Under the pieces are notes generated by a model that ran no database searches, was not told the DNA's origin, and was given only the letters and a program-made list of their open reading frames with translations. From Macrostomum hystrix (lineage: Eukaryota > Platyhelminthes > Macrostomidae): a stretch of 64,000 bases of DNA. The position numbers were made by a program, and so were the translations under genes. Positions 34,901-42,774 of this stretch are shown here, piece after piece. The stretch lies in contig CATNEN010000039.1 in the NCBI GenBank assembly GCA_950097015.1, forward strand, positions 13,176,501 to 13,240,500, given 5' to 3'. Within the stretch, counting starts at the first letter, position 1. Every line of letters begins with the position of its first letter.

Positions 34901-37311
34901 TACCATTCTATCAATCTCAACCTACCAGTCTATCAATATCAATCTACTAGTCTATCAATATCAATCTACTAGTCTATCAATATCAATCTACTTGTCTATC
35001 AATATCAATCTACCAGTTTATCAATATCAATCTACTTGACTATCAATATCAATCTACCATTCTATCAATCTCAATTTACTTGTCCATAAATATTAATCTA
35101 TCATGCTTTCAATATCAACCTACCAGTATTTCAATATCAATCTACCAGTCTATCAAACTCAATCTACCAGACTATCAATATCAACCTACCAGTATATCAA
35201 TTTCAATCTACCAGTATATCAATCCTAATCTACGAGTCTAATAATATCAATCTAGCACTCTATCATTATCAATCTACTTGACTATCAATCTCCAACTACT
35301 GCTCTCCAGTCCTTCTTTGAATTGGAATTAGCCAAAATGGGTGAGGATTGAACCAAGCATTTGAGTTCTTTTTTAAAAACTTCTTGTAGTCCCTCGCAGC
35401 CTCCATATTTCTTATTATTGCCCTCTATGCTCCTTTCTACGTATCGATTTGAGTTCGGTCGCACCAATCGATTCCAGGAATCAAAAGAGGATTCCAAGAT
35501 AGTGTCCTATAAGATTCTCCCCAGAGGAAGGAAGTAATTATTAGACTGGGGTGCAGCTAGGTGAGAAGAATGAATAATTTCTCGCTCTGGCTGCTCCATC
35601 ATGCGCTATTTTTCATGCCCTGCAGCTCCCAGAGTTGAGATTTGTTTGTCAACTGGCCTAAGGGGAGAGAAATCCACTTCAACCCAATAGGGCCAACATT
35701 CTCCCTAGGAATAGGGAGAATGTTCGGCAAATCTCAGAACCGGTAGAAGGGAAGTTGACATTGTGAAATGAAAAATAAACTTTTAAAGCGACTTTTTAAG
35801 ATAGTTTTGAGGAATCCATTAAGTGGAGACATTACTAAATGGAGAGACACATTTTTCTAGTGGACAGACACATTTTCTAGTGGACAGACACATTTTTCTA
35901 GTGGACAGACACATTTTTCTAGTGGACAGACACGTTTTTCGAGTGGACAGACACATTTTTCCAGTGGACAGACACGTTTTTCGAGTGGACAGACACATCT
36001 TTATAGTGGACAGACACAACACTGAGTGGACAGACACGTTTTTCTAGTGCACAGACACATTTATCTAGTGGACAGATACATTTTTATAGTAAACAGACAC
36101 ATCACTCAGTGGACAGATCCATTACTCAGTGGGTCTGACCCATTTTACACAACCCTGAGTGGACAGACACAAGATTGAGTGGACAGACACAAGATTGAGT
36201 GGACAGACACAAGATTGAGTGGACAGACACGTTTTTCTAGTGGACAGATACATTTTTCTAGTGGACAGACACATTTTTCTAGTGGACAGACACATCTTTA
36301 TAGTGGACAGACACAACACTGAGTGGACAGACACGTTTTTCTAGTGGACAGACACGTTTTTCGAGTGGACAGACACATCTTTATAGTGGACAGACACATC
36401 TTTATAGTGGACAGACACAACACTGAGTGGAAAGACACAACACTGAGTGGACAGACACAACACTGAGTGGACAGACACAACACTGAGTGGAAAGACACAA
36501 CACTGAGTGGAAAGACACAACACTGAGTGGACAGACACAACACTGAGTGGACAGACACAACACTGAGTGGAAAGACACAACACTGAGTGGAAAGACACAA
36601 CACTGAGTGGAAAGACACAACACTGAGTGGAAAGACACAACACTGAGTGGACAGACACAACACTGAGTGGACAGACACAACACTGAGTGGAAAGACACAA
36701 CACTGAGTGGAAAGACACAACACTGAGTGGACAGACACAACACTTAGTGGACAGACACAACACTGAGTGGAAAGACACAACACTGAGTGGAAAGACACAA
36801 CACTGAGTGGAAAGACACAACACTGAGTGGACAGATACAACACTGAGTGGACAGACACAACACTGAGTGGACAGACACAACACTGAGTGGACAGACACAA
36901 CACTGAGTGTACAGACACAACACTGAGTGGACAGACACAACACTGAGTGGACAGACACAACACTGAGTGGACAGACACAACACTGAGTGGACAGACACAT
37001 CACTGAGTGGACAGACACAACACTGAGTGGACAGACACAACACTGAGTGGACAGACACAACACTGATTGGACAGACACAACACTGAGTGGACAGACACAA
37101 CACTGAGTGGACAGACACAACACTGAGTGGACAGACACAACACTGAGTGGACAGACACAACACTGAGTGGACAGACACAACACTGAGTGGACAGACACAA
37201 CACTGAGTGGACAGACACATCACTGTTTAGTTGGCCAATGATTAAAAAGTACTCACCTTTGATAGCCGCACAGACAAGGCACAGTAATAATATTCTATGA
37301 AACGGACGCAT
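19744..37311 (-). CDS. nAChR-alpha: nicotinic acetylcholine receptor alpha subunit, alpha7/alpha6-like, with three alternative exon pairs
   Basis: Minus-strand exons: 1, 37257-37311; 2, 32978-33132; 3a, 30746-30790 or 3b, 29558-29602; 4, 28461-28570; 5, 27549-27865; 6a, 25616-25810 or 6b, 24670-24864; 7a, 23272-23358 or 7b, 22688-22774; 8, 21282-21391; 9, 19744-20334. One choice per pair gives 1665 nt, 554 residues. Visible features are a signal peptide ([19 protein letters not shown]), the N-terminal [10 protein letters not shown] helix, the 13-residue Cys loop (C155-C169), the vicinal cysteines of an alpha subunit (240-241), GEK before M2 (cation-selective type), M2 and M3, a loop with an 11-Gln run, and M4 near the C-terminus ([17 protein letters not shown]). 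It forms a ligand-gated cation channel in the cell membrane. Exons 3 (45), 4 (110) and 8 (110) have the sizes of vertebrate alpha7. Between M-strands in exon 5 there is an unusual insert, [20 protein letters not shown]. The gene spans 17.6 kb because its introns are filled with arrays and transposons. Confidence 0.93.
20480..21110. repeat. 24-bp minisatellite (gatttggagggccatcacaagggg)
   Basis: A tandem array in nAChR intron 8. It is very regular at 20600-21080 and diverged at its left edge. ORFs on both strands (GDLEGHHK and MALQIPLV repeats) follow from the 24-bp period and are not genes. Confidence 0.95.
21282..21391 (-). CDS. nAChR-alpha: nAChR exon 8: M3
   Basis: 110 nt, phase 1 to 0, GCAG|GC acceptor and TGG|GTCAGT donor. 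It encodes [20 protein letters not shown] and [16 protein letters not shown], the canonical M3 and LNYHHR block. Both flanking introns hold minisatellites with a related gatttggagggcca unit. Confidence 0.92.
21975..22590. repeat. 18/19/22-bp minisatellite (ggggatttggagggccactact)
   Basis: An array in the intron between exons 7b and 8. 22-bp units alternate with 18- and 19-bp units lacking act. The gatttggagggcca core is the same as in the 20.5-21.1 kb array on the other side of exon 8. All ORFs here are artefacts. Confidence 0.94.
22688..22774 (-). CDS. nAChR-alpha: nAChR alternative exon 7b: M2 pore helix
   Basis: 87 nt, phase 1 to 1, GAAG|GA acceptor and ATTG|GTGAG donor. It encodes [18 protein letters not shown] then [10 protein letters not shown]. 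It is a close match to alpha7 M2 (5' to 20'), with Leu at 9', Val at 13' and Glu at 20'. It is the downstream partner of 7a, 497 bp away. Confidence 0.9.
23272..23358 (-). CDS. nAChR-alpha: nAChR alternative exon 7a: M2 pore helix
   Basis: 87 nt, phase 1 to 1, CTATAG|GC acceptor and ATTG|GTGAG donor. It encodes [18 protein letters not shown] then [10 protein letters not shown]. Compared with 7b it has Met for Val at 13', Gln for Leu at 15' and Asp for Glu at 20', while Leu 9' is kept. Identical length and phases show tandem exon duplication. Confidence 0.9.
23635..24560. repeat. 16-bp minisatellite (gagagatgagacaggg type), nAChR intron 6
   Basis: Units of 16-19 bp, with larger blocks (agacaagagacgagacagtc) recurring at about 23880, 24000, 24290 and 24510. 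It shares its unit with the core of the hAT element at 30165. Six-frame ORFs of Ser-Leu-Pro-Cys-Leu-Ile repeats come from the array. Confidence 0.94.
24670..24864 (-). CDS. nAChR-alpha: nAChR alternative exon 6b: loop C, M1, start of M2
   Basis: 195 nt, phase 1 to 1, TTGCAG|GC acceptor and CTGG|GTGCGT donor. It encodes [20 protein letters not shown], then [20 protein letters not shown], then [11 protein letters not shown]. It carries the vicinal cysteines and a standard alpha7-like M1. An extra Cys lies two residues into the exon. Confidence 0.92.
25616..25810 (-). CDS. nAChR-alpha: nAChR alternative exon 6a: loop C, M1, start of M2
   Basis: 195 nt, phase 1 to 1, TTCCAG|AG acceptor and TTTG|GTAAGG donor. 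It encodes [20 protein letters not shown], then [20 protein letters not shown], then [11 protein letters not shown]. It has the same length and frame as 6b and lies 751 bp upstream of it. M1 is more divergent from alpha7 than that of 6b. Confidence 0.92.
25950..26328 (-). mobile_element. tRNA-derived SINE, copy B (full length)
   Basis: On the minus strand it starts with AGTGGCAGAGCGGTTAACGC (A box) and GAGCTCGATTCC (B box). The CATTTATTTCGGGCGCAGCC body and the CAGATGTACACACCTGTG and TGTGTGCTCAG blocks follow, ending in a TATTATTATC tail. It lies in nAChR intron 5, in sense with the gene. Length is about 375 bp. Confidence 0.85.
26329..27545. other. nAChR intron 5, remainder
   Basis: No further exon copy, repeat or element recognised. 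Confidence 0.4.
27549..27865 (-). CDS. nAChR-alpha: nAChR exon 5: ligand-binding domain with Cys loop
   Basis: 317 nt, phase 2 to 1, ACCACAG|T acceptor and GAAG|GTTTGA donor. It encodes [14 protein letters not shown], the Cys loop [15 protein letters not shown], and [12 protein letters not shown] with the loop B Trp. A Cys-containing insert rich in Ser, Leu and Asn follows, then [14 protein letters not shown]. The insert between the WTYDGG strand and [10 protein letters not shown] makes this region longer than in vertebrate alpha7. Confidence 0.92.
28088..28434 (-). mobile_element. tRNA-derived SINE, copy C
   Basis: Same family as copy B, with GTGGCAGAGCGGTTAACGC and AGAGCTCGATTCCGCGG at the head and the complete body. 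It lies in nAChR intron 4, in sense, with its head about 27 bp from the GC donor of exon 4. Confidence 0.87.
28461..28570 (-). CDS. nAChR-alpha: nAChR exon 4, with a GC donor
   Basis: 110 nt, phase 0 to 2. It encodes [20 protein letters not shown], then [11 protein letters not shown], the usual exon 4 block. The donor is AACAG|GCAAGT, a GC-AG intron whose other positions fit the consensus. Only this reading restores the conserved YNSADE junction with exon 5. A SINE begins about 27 bp past the donor. Confidence 0.92.
28870..29192 (+). mobile_element. tRNA-derived SINE, copy D
   Basis: Same family, opposite orientation to copy C: acggttaacgcgtttgcctc, then aagttcgattcc, then the full body to ggtgtcaccaaatgatg. 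It is antisense to the nAChR gene and lies on the other side of exon 4 from copy C. Confidence 0.87.
29558..29602 (-). CDS. nAChR-alpha: nAChR alternative exon 3b: loop D
   Basis: 45 nt, phase 0 to 0, AATGTAG|GAT acceptor and CTG|GTGAGT donor. It encodes [15 protein letters not shown]. The length and the WL motif match exon 3 of nAChRs. It is the downstream partner of 3a. Confidence 0.9.
30165..30567. mobile_element. non-autonomous hAT element (MITE) with internal minisatellite
   Basis: The 16-bp terminal inverted repeats caggggtcggcaaact and agtttgcctacccctg differ at one position. They are flanked by a perfect 8-bp target duplication agatagag (30157-30164 and 30568-30575), the hAT hallmark. 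The ends are GC-rich (ccggcccgcgggccagatgcggccc; atgcggcccgctgtcg). The middle (30245-30480) is about 15 copies of a 16-bp ctcatctctcccgtgt unit. It has no transposase. It lies between the alternative exons 3a and 3b of the nAChR gene. Confidence 0.92.
30746..30790 (-). CDS. nAChR-alpha: nAChR alternative exon 3a: loop D
   Basis: 45 nt, phase 0 to 0, TTCAAAG|GAC acceptor and ACA|GTGCGT donor. It encodes [15 protein letters not shown]. It keeps the loop D Trp but differs from 3b at 7 of 15 positions. A hAT element lies in the 1.14-kb intron between 3a and 3b. Confidence 0.9.
30962..31918. repeat. tcta/tcaa tetranucleotide array
   Basis: Nearly 960 bp of tctatctatcaatctatc-type microsatellite in nAChR intron 2, with interspersed tcca and tcaa variants. 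Confidence 0.97.
32320..32460. other. tRNA-like/SINE remnant next to the 16-bp array
   Basis: cccagtggttaaatagtgaggacgcgttgggctgcagaat has an A-box-like tRNA look, but no good B box follows. It is a decayed fragment at best. Confidence 0.2.
32462..32938. repeat. 16-bp minisatellite (gagagatgagacaggg type), nAChR intron 2
   Basis: Diverged tandem units of 15-19 bp ending only about 40 bp from the donor of exon 2. They share the unit of the hAT-element core. Minus-strand ORFs are artefacts. Confidence 0.9.
32978..33132 (-). CDS. nAChR-alpha: nAChR exon 2
   Basis: 155 nt, phase 1 to 0, TGAACAG|GC acceptor and GTG|GTGAGT donor. It encodes [17 protein letters not shown], then [16 protein letters not shown] and [10 protein letters not shown], the mature N-terminus of a nicotinic subunit. 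Confidence 0.92.
33180..33945. repeat. 17-19-bp minisatellite (agagtgacagactgttt)
   Basis: An array in nAChR intron 1, starting about 50 bp beyond the exon 2 acceptor. Unit types are agagtgacagactgttt, agagtgacagactctggtt and, at the far end, eight copies of agagtgacagacacggttt. Confidence 0.95.
34000..34700. other. nAChR intron 1, unique part
   Basis: No exon or element seen. Confidence 0.4.
34715..35290. repeat. 22-bp minisatellite (caatctactagtctatcaatat)
   Basis: A tandem array of about 26 units in nAChR intron 1, diverging toward 35290. The plus ORF 34698-35039 is an artefact. Confidence 0.92.
35695..35724. other. perfect 13-bp hairpin
   Basis: aacattctcccta (35695-35707), loop ggaa, then tagggagaatgtt (35712-35724). 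A clean inverted repeat in nAChR intron 1, of unknown role. Confidence 0.6.
35825..37225. repeat. 20-bp minisatellite (acagacacaacactgagtgg and relatives)
   Basis: Two zones. 35825-36420 has tttttctagtggacagacac-type units. 36420-37225 has about 40 almost identical acagacacaacactgagtgg units, some reading aaagacac. It ends about 30 bp from the exon 1 donor. The long minus ORFs ([19 protein letters not shown] repeats) are frame artefacts. Confidence 0.96.
37257..37311 (-). CDS. nAChR-alpha: nAChR exon 1: start codon and signal peptide
   Basis: 55 nt, [19 protein letters not shown], ending AAAG|GTGAGT. It is a short hydrophobic signal sequence, and its phase matches exon 2. The start is the only ATG of this exon. 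Confidence 0.85.
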
Positions 37312-38330
37312 TGTGGTTGATCAAATCTGCGGGTACATTAAAAGTCAATGTTTCTACGAAAAGAAAAGAGAAGCCAAAGTTGAGTGTTTCTAAGAATGCG
37401 TTCGCATGTTTAAAAATGGTAAAAATGGTTCCCAAATGCAGAACAGTCATTGGTTTTTGCCACTCTTAGCCAATCAGCCAGTCATTGAGGTTTGGTTCGG
37501 CTGCCAACTCAGAATCATCTTTCTGTGGAGAAGGCAGCATTTTTCCTAGAACAATTTTCTCTCTAAAACTGGGCTTAACCATTCTTCCACTCCCGTCTCC
37601 TCCCATCCAATAGATATGAGGGAGGGGCTTTTTTAAAACAAAAACTGAATGTTCTTCTGCTCCTCTGGACCTCCTAGTCACAGAAGGATGTACTCAGCCA
37701 ATCTTAGAGCTCCAACAGGACTATCTATTTTTTAAGCGGAATCTGTTACCTTCTGTCCCCGCAGTTGCTTAACGATAGTCAGACCACGCGGCGGTAGGTC
37801 AACTACCCACTGCCTACTTCGCCACAGCTCCCAAAACCGAATCGCAGATTCTCGTGAATGTCCACCATACGGATGAGAATGCTCCGCTCTTTGCAATGTC
37901 TTAACTTTCAAAGCCGTCAGATGTCGATGTTTTGTAATTCGGGAAGTCCGTGTTCTGGACATTCGTGGCGATTGGGAGAATTTTTTAGGGGATAAAGAAT
38001 AAATAAAAACGATGGAATTTAGGGAGAGAAGTAGAGAGATGTACTCGTAGAGAGAGAGAAGATGCTCGGTTAGCTCCATATCCGAAGACAGAAGAATCAC
38101 TTGCTTCCTCACACCAAGCTACTCAGGTTTTGGTACAGTAACAGAAGGGGAATAAAACGTGTTTGCTTAAAGTACAGAGTCGCAAAATTTCGCATGCGAT
38201 TATAACTCAGGTTTCAAAGTTTTTTTCTCTCAGGTTTTTCTTGTTTTATTCTGCAAACGTTTCTCTGCTAAGCTCAAATTGTAATGATACATTTAAATAG
38301 AACTCTGTTTAATTTTCTACAACTAACTGC
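37312..38330. other. 5' flank of the nAChR gene
   Basis: No clear promoter motif. Small minus-strand ORFs at 37466-37681 and 37732-38112 show no domain and are not supported. Confidence 0.3.
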
Positions 38331-38439
38331 TCAGGGGGGGGCAGATCTAGAAAGATTAAAAACAGGGGAGAGGAAACAGAGAGAATTACTAAGGTGGAGA
38401 CAGACCCATGGGATAGGACACAATGAAAGGAGGCAGATG

Positions 38440-38910
38440 GGGAGAAGAAATTGTGGGGGAGAAGACATTGAGGGGTGTAGACATTGTGGGGGAGAAGACA
38501 TTGTGGGGTGTAGACATTGTGGGGGAGAAGACATTGTGGGGTGAAGACATTGTGGGGTGAAGACATTGTGGGGTGAAGACAGTGGGGGAGAAAACATTGT
38601 GGGGTGAAGAAGACATTGTGGAGGGAGGACAGTGGGGGAGAAGACATTGTGGAGGGAGGACAGTGGGGGAGAAGACATTGTGGAGGGAGGACAGTGGGGG
38701 AGAAGACATTGTGGAGGGAGGACAGTGGGGGAGAAGACATTGTGGAGGGAGGACAGTGGGGGAGAAGACATTGTGGAGGGAGGACAGTGGGGGGAGAAGA
38801 CATTGTGGAGGGAGGACAGTGGGGGAGAAGACATTGTGGAGGGAGGACAGTGGGGGAGAAGACATTGTGGAGGGAGGACAGTGGGGGGAGAAGACATTGT
38901 GGAGTGAAGG
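38440..38910. repeat. 31-bp minisatellite (gggagaagacattgtggagggaggacagtg type)
   Basis: A tandem array of 31-bp units, with shorter ggggtgaagacattgtg units at the left end. Three units (93 bp) keep the frame, which explains the long ORFs on both strands. Confidence 0.93.
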
Positions 38911-39484
38911 GAGGAGTCACGGAAATGAAATAAACGCCCCAGAGGAATAGCAGCAGCCCGGAGAGAGCAATAGCAAAAGTAAAAGGAGAGGTGAAGTAGG
39001 TGTTGGAGACAAAAGCAATATCGTCACGGTACAGGCTCTCCGGTACAGTGAAGAAGAGGTGAAGAAATAGAAGGTGGGAACTTTTCACGATAGACGCGTA
39101 TCTAACATATTTCCGTATTTCCATAAGAAATCGTTGCGAGGCCAAAAGCTTTTGCAGAATGAGTACAGGAGACATTTGAGTAGGATTGTATAATCGGCCT
39201 GTTTGAACAGCGGTGGGGCCTTGACAGAAAAGTAGCTTTTGTTCAGTGCAATTCTTACTGTCATTCTGCCTGCAATCAATGAATCGCATTGTGGGTTGGC
39301 CACATGCAATTCTCAGTAAAATCATTCCAGCTATTTGGCTATAGTGGCTTTCAATTTTTTGCGTAGTCTGAAAGAGACAAGAGACACGATCTGAAATCCA
39401 TTTTCTTTGTCGCTTGCGTTTCAATGCCTTCAATTTTTTTTCAAATAAGCATGCATTTAATTTAATGAACCATATTCGTGACAT
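38860..39484 (-). CDS. unassigned ORF, possible membrane protein
   Basis: The non-repetitive N-terminal 205 or so residues of a long minus-strand ORF. It begins MSRIWFIKLNACLFEKKLKA, has a basic KRKRQRK segment and several Cys, and ends in a hydrophobic helix (TFAIALSGLLLFLWGVYFIS) before running into the 31-bp array. No family is recognised. An ORF of this length can occur by chance in 64 kb, and codon use looks unselected, so it is weakly supported. It lies upstream of the nAChR gene on the same strand. Confidence 0.2.
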
Positions 39485-39639
39485 TTCAAAGATCAGTGTG
39501 GACTAACTGATGAAACAACATATTCCATAAGATGTTAAATAGCAAGATTGCAGTTTAAATGACAGAAAAAATTGAAATCTGCATGTACTCGTAATTTGTA
39601 CTATTTATTGATTCTAAAATTCTGTACTGACTTGGGTTT

Positions 39640-40412
39640 CTTCGGAGTGAGTTGGGTGTCTGCGGAATGAGGTGGCTATCATTTCATTGATTCGGCTATA
39701 ACGGAGTGAGGTGGCTTCAGTGGCGAAAAATCGGAGCAGGCGGATTGAGGCGGTTGTTATTAGAGTGAGATTGTTGCAGACGGATTGAGGTGGTTGTTAT
39801 TAGAGTGAGATTGTTGCAGACGGATTGAGGCGGTTGTTATTAGAGTGAGATTGTTGCAGACGGATTGAGGTGGTTGTTATTAGAGTGAGATTGTTGCAGA
39901 CGGATTGAGGTGGTTGTTATTGGAGTGGGGTTGTTGCAGACGGATTGAGGTGGTTGTTATTGGAGTGAGATTGGTGCAGATGGATTGAGGTGGTTGTTAT
40001 TGGAGTGAGATTTTTGCAAACGGATTGAGGTGGTTGTTATTGGAGTGAGATTGGTGCAAACGGATTGAGGTGGTTGTTATTGGAGTGAGATTGGTGCAGA
40101 TGGATTGAGGTGGTTGTAAATGGAGTGGGGTTGTTGCAGACGGATTGAGGTGGTTGTTATTGGAGTGAGATTGGTGCAGATGGATTCAGGTGGTTGTTAT
40201 TGGAGTGAGATTGGTGCAGATGGATTGAGGTGGTTGTTATTGGAGTGGGGTTGTTGCAGATGGATTGAGGTGGTTTTTATTGGAGTGAGATTGGTGCAGA
40301 TGGATTGAGGTGGTTGTTATTGGAGTGAGATTTTTGCAAACGGATTGAGGTGGTTGTTATTGGAGTGGGGTTGTTGCAGATGGATTGAGGTGGTTTTTAT
40401 TGGAGTTGGGCG
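39640..40412. repeat. 40-bp minisatellite (cggattgaggtggttgttattggagtgagattggtgcaga)
   Basis: About 18 units of 40 bp, with diverged starting units from 39640. Confidence 0.94.
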
Positions 40413-41000
40413 GAAAAAATGCGTGCATTTTAAAACAAAATATGACGATGAAGATTAGGTAAGTAGCTAGTACACGAAAAAAGTACTATTAAATAAATAA
40501 TCTTTCCAATAAATTCATTACAGTTATTGCCGCTTATAATCAAATTAATTTGAAAAAACCCTGTTCCATGAAATTCTCAGGTAATTATAACCAGGATTTG
40601 CTCTAACACGAAATAGAAACCTATGTAAAAAAGACATAACACTGGATTGTAAACTAGTATGATAGTGGTGCGACAGTTGCTTTTAGATTCTAATGGCATG
40701 TTGCATTTGTCACTGTCTTTAAAAAAGTATCATCGATTTTTGTTCCTTTTTAGCCTGTTTTAGCTTTTTCTTTGCTTTCCTGAGTTATATCTGAGCTGTG
40801 TCATCTAGTTAAAATCCTGTTTTCCTACTGCTAGGATCAGTAAAATTGTTGTATCGATATTGCGATGAAAGTTACACCACAGGAAGTGTGAAGAAAAAGT
40901 TTAATTATTCGCTTAAACTGTAAACTTTATAAAAGTTTGTTTCTGATAAGAACAGGGTCTGCTTTTGTTAAGAGAAAAATAAAAAAATTCTACAAAACTG
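40413..41000. other. AT-rich spacer
   Basis: Nothing recognised. Confidence 0.4.
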
Positions 41001-41004
41001 TCAC

Positions 41005-41462
41005 TCTAAACAGAGTCTGTCACTCTAAACAGTCTGTCACTCTAGTTAAAATCTGCCACTACAATCAAAGTCTGTCACTCTAATCAAAGTCTGTCACTCT
41101 AATCAAAGTCTGTCACTCTAATCAAAGTCTGTCACTCTAATCAAAGTCTGTCACTCTAATCAAAGTCTGTCACTCTAATCAAAGTCTGTCACTCTAATCA
41201 AAGTCTGTCAAGCTCTATGCATAGTCTATCAGTGTAATCAGAGTCTGCCGCTCATCTCAGTCTGTCACTCTTAATGGAGTTGTGACAATAATCAGAGTCT
41301 GTCACTCTTAATGGGGTTGTGACAATAATCATAGTCTGTCACTCTAATCGAAGTCTGTCACTCTAATCGAAGTCTGTCGCTCCAATCAAAGTCTAGTTAG
41401 AGTCTGTCAGTCTAGTCAAAGTATGTCACTCTACACAGAGTCTGTCACTCTAAAAGGAATAT
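41005..41462. repeat. 19-bp minisatellite (tctgtcactctaatcaaag)
   Basis: Regular 19-bp units at 41060-41205, with diverged units around them. The reverse complement, ctttgattagagtgacaga, is the same motif as the 33.2-33.9 kb array, so one family occurs in both orientations. Confidence 0.9.
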
Positions 41463-41531
41463 ATTACTCAAAGCAGAACACATAATCGCATTTCAGTCTG
41501 TACATAGTAGTGAATCAATCAATTGTTTATC

Positions 41532-42119
41532 CTAGCTGTTGGAGCCGCCGTGCAGCCAGAACCTCCACCTGGTACTCGCAGGTCCGCTGGTTCCCAATGG
41601 CTTACTTGGCGTTACATATGGTCTCAAAAGCAAATCGCTTCCAGCTAGGAGTGGTCGCTGAGTTCGGTGCTGCGGCTGAGAATAGGTTGAATAATCCCTA
41701 TTGCCGACAGAAACGAAAGGCAAGATTGGCATAGCCAACGTCGACACAGCGCTATCGGAGTCCAACTCCACCGGTCGACTCAAATCCGTGTAGTGCCTTG
41801 GCGTTGACAAACTGCTCAAATCGTAGCCGTAACCACTGCTGTACAGATTCTCAGGCCATCGGCTTGGCGACAGTTGAGCTTGGGACTCAATTCCCAACTG
41901 AAGTCTTTGTCCACTATCCACTGCGTCAGTAGTTAAAGCATTGTCGTAATAGTCTTCCAGATCCCACAGCTGATCTTCAATGAGACGCAGCGAAGGCAAT
42001 CTCGAGTTGGACGAAGATGTCGCATTGACAGTCTGGGCAGCGGACCACAATGCTAAACTAGGACTGGAGTTCGCGTAGAAACTTCCATAGGCCGAGTTTG
42101 ACGTGGTTTCGGTTGACAT
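41532..42119 (-). CDS. hypothetical 195-residue protein
   Basis: An uninterrupted, non-repetitive minus-strand ORF that starts MSTETTSNSAYGSFYANSS in good context (AGAAATGTC) and ends RWRFWLHGGSNS. It is rich in Ser, Tyr, Leu and Asp, with an acidic stretch IEDQLWDLEDYYDN and a Tyr-rich SSGYGYDLSSL. No signal peptide, membrane helix or known domain is seen. Local GC content is higher than the flanks, which supports coding. It may be a single-exon gene or the first exon of a longer one; no donor was assigned. Confidence 0.45.
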   Translation of the reverse strand: MSTETTSNSAYGSFYANSSPSLALWSAAQTVNATSSSNSRLPSLRLIEDQLWDLEDYYDNALTTDAVDSGQRLQLGIESQAQLSPSRWPENLYSSGYGYDLSSLSTPRHYTDLSRPVELDSDSAVSTLAMPILPFVSVGNRDYSTYSQPQHRTQRPLLAGSDLLLRPYVTPSKPLGTSGPASTRWRFWLHGGSNS

Positions 42120-42770
42120 TTCTCTTTTTTGTTGGACAGCAGTCGAAAATTTCAGAGTTTTTTTTGTCTAAGACCACAACTGCTTTAGTACAGTAGATTC
42201 GTCTCACTTTTTCTCTCTATTTTCTCACTCTGAGAATGTAAATAGAATTACTGGACTGAATCCTTAAATGACTTGCTATGGCTAGAGCTAGTCTTTGGCT
42301 AGCAGCAGCAGCAGGCACTCTGCACAATGAGATGGTGTTTGGCGATAAGCATTTAGCTGATATTGAACCACTGCAGTTGAACTCAAAAGGGAGTGAGGAG
42401 AGGAAGGCTATTGTAACCAGGCGCTTGATGCCAGCCCTAACGTCTTGGCGATGAAATGGCGGCAGAAATTTCATAATTAATTTTTCTTTCAACGTGCTAT
42501 GCAATGGCTGTTAGACTAGGCTGAATATCATAGCTAGACCATATCTTTCACAAAACTATTTTTTGCTGGCAACAAAAATGTTGCCACTTTTGAGATAATG
42601 ACAGGTCTCACAAGACCTTTTCACTTTACTTGAGCTGTGCTCTTAGAGGCAGCTATTTAGCTAGTTAACTACCATTTTTTCAAAGCACAATGCATTGTGC
42701 TGTAAAGCGATTATGTAAAAGAATGCATTACGATGCAAACTTTCTGCTTTGAATAATATTTCAATATTCT
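42120..42770. other. spacer, no gene supported
   Basis: A minus ORF at 42217-42504 has no domain and is probably accidental. Confidence 0.35.
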
Positions 42771-42774
42771 GTTA

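Noticed and set aside
36298-37223. Cys-rich long minus ORFs resembling a secreted repeat protein
   Set aside because: Generated by the 20-bp array in nAChR intron 1; present in overlapping frames.
38309-38905. Pro/Ser/Cys-rich minus ORF and Gly/Glu-rich plus ORFs
   Set aside because: Artefacts of the 31-bp array, open in all three frames.
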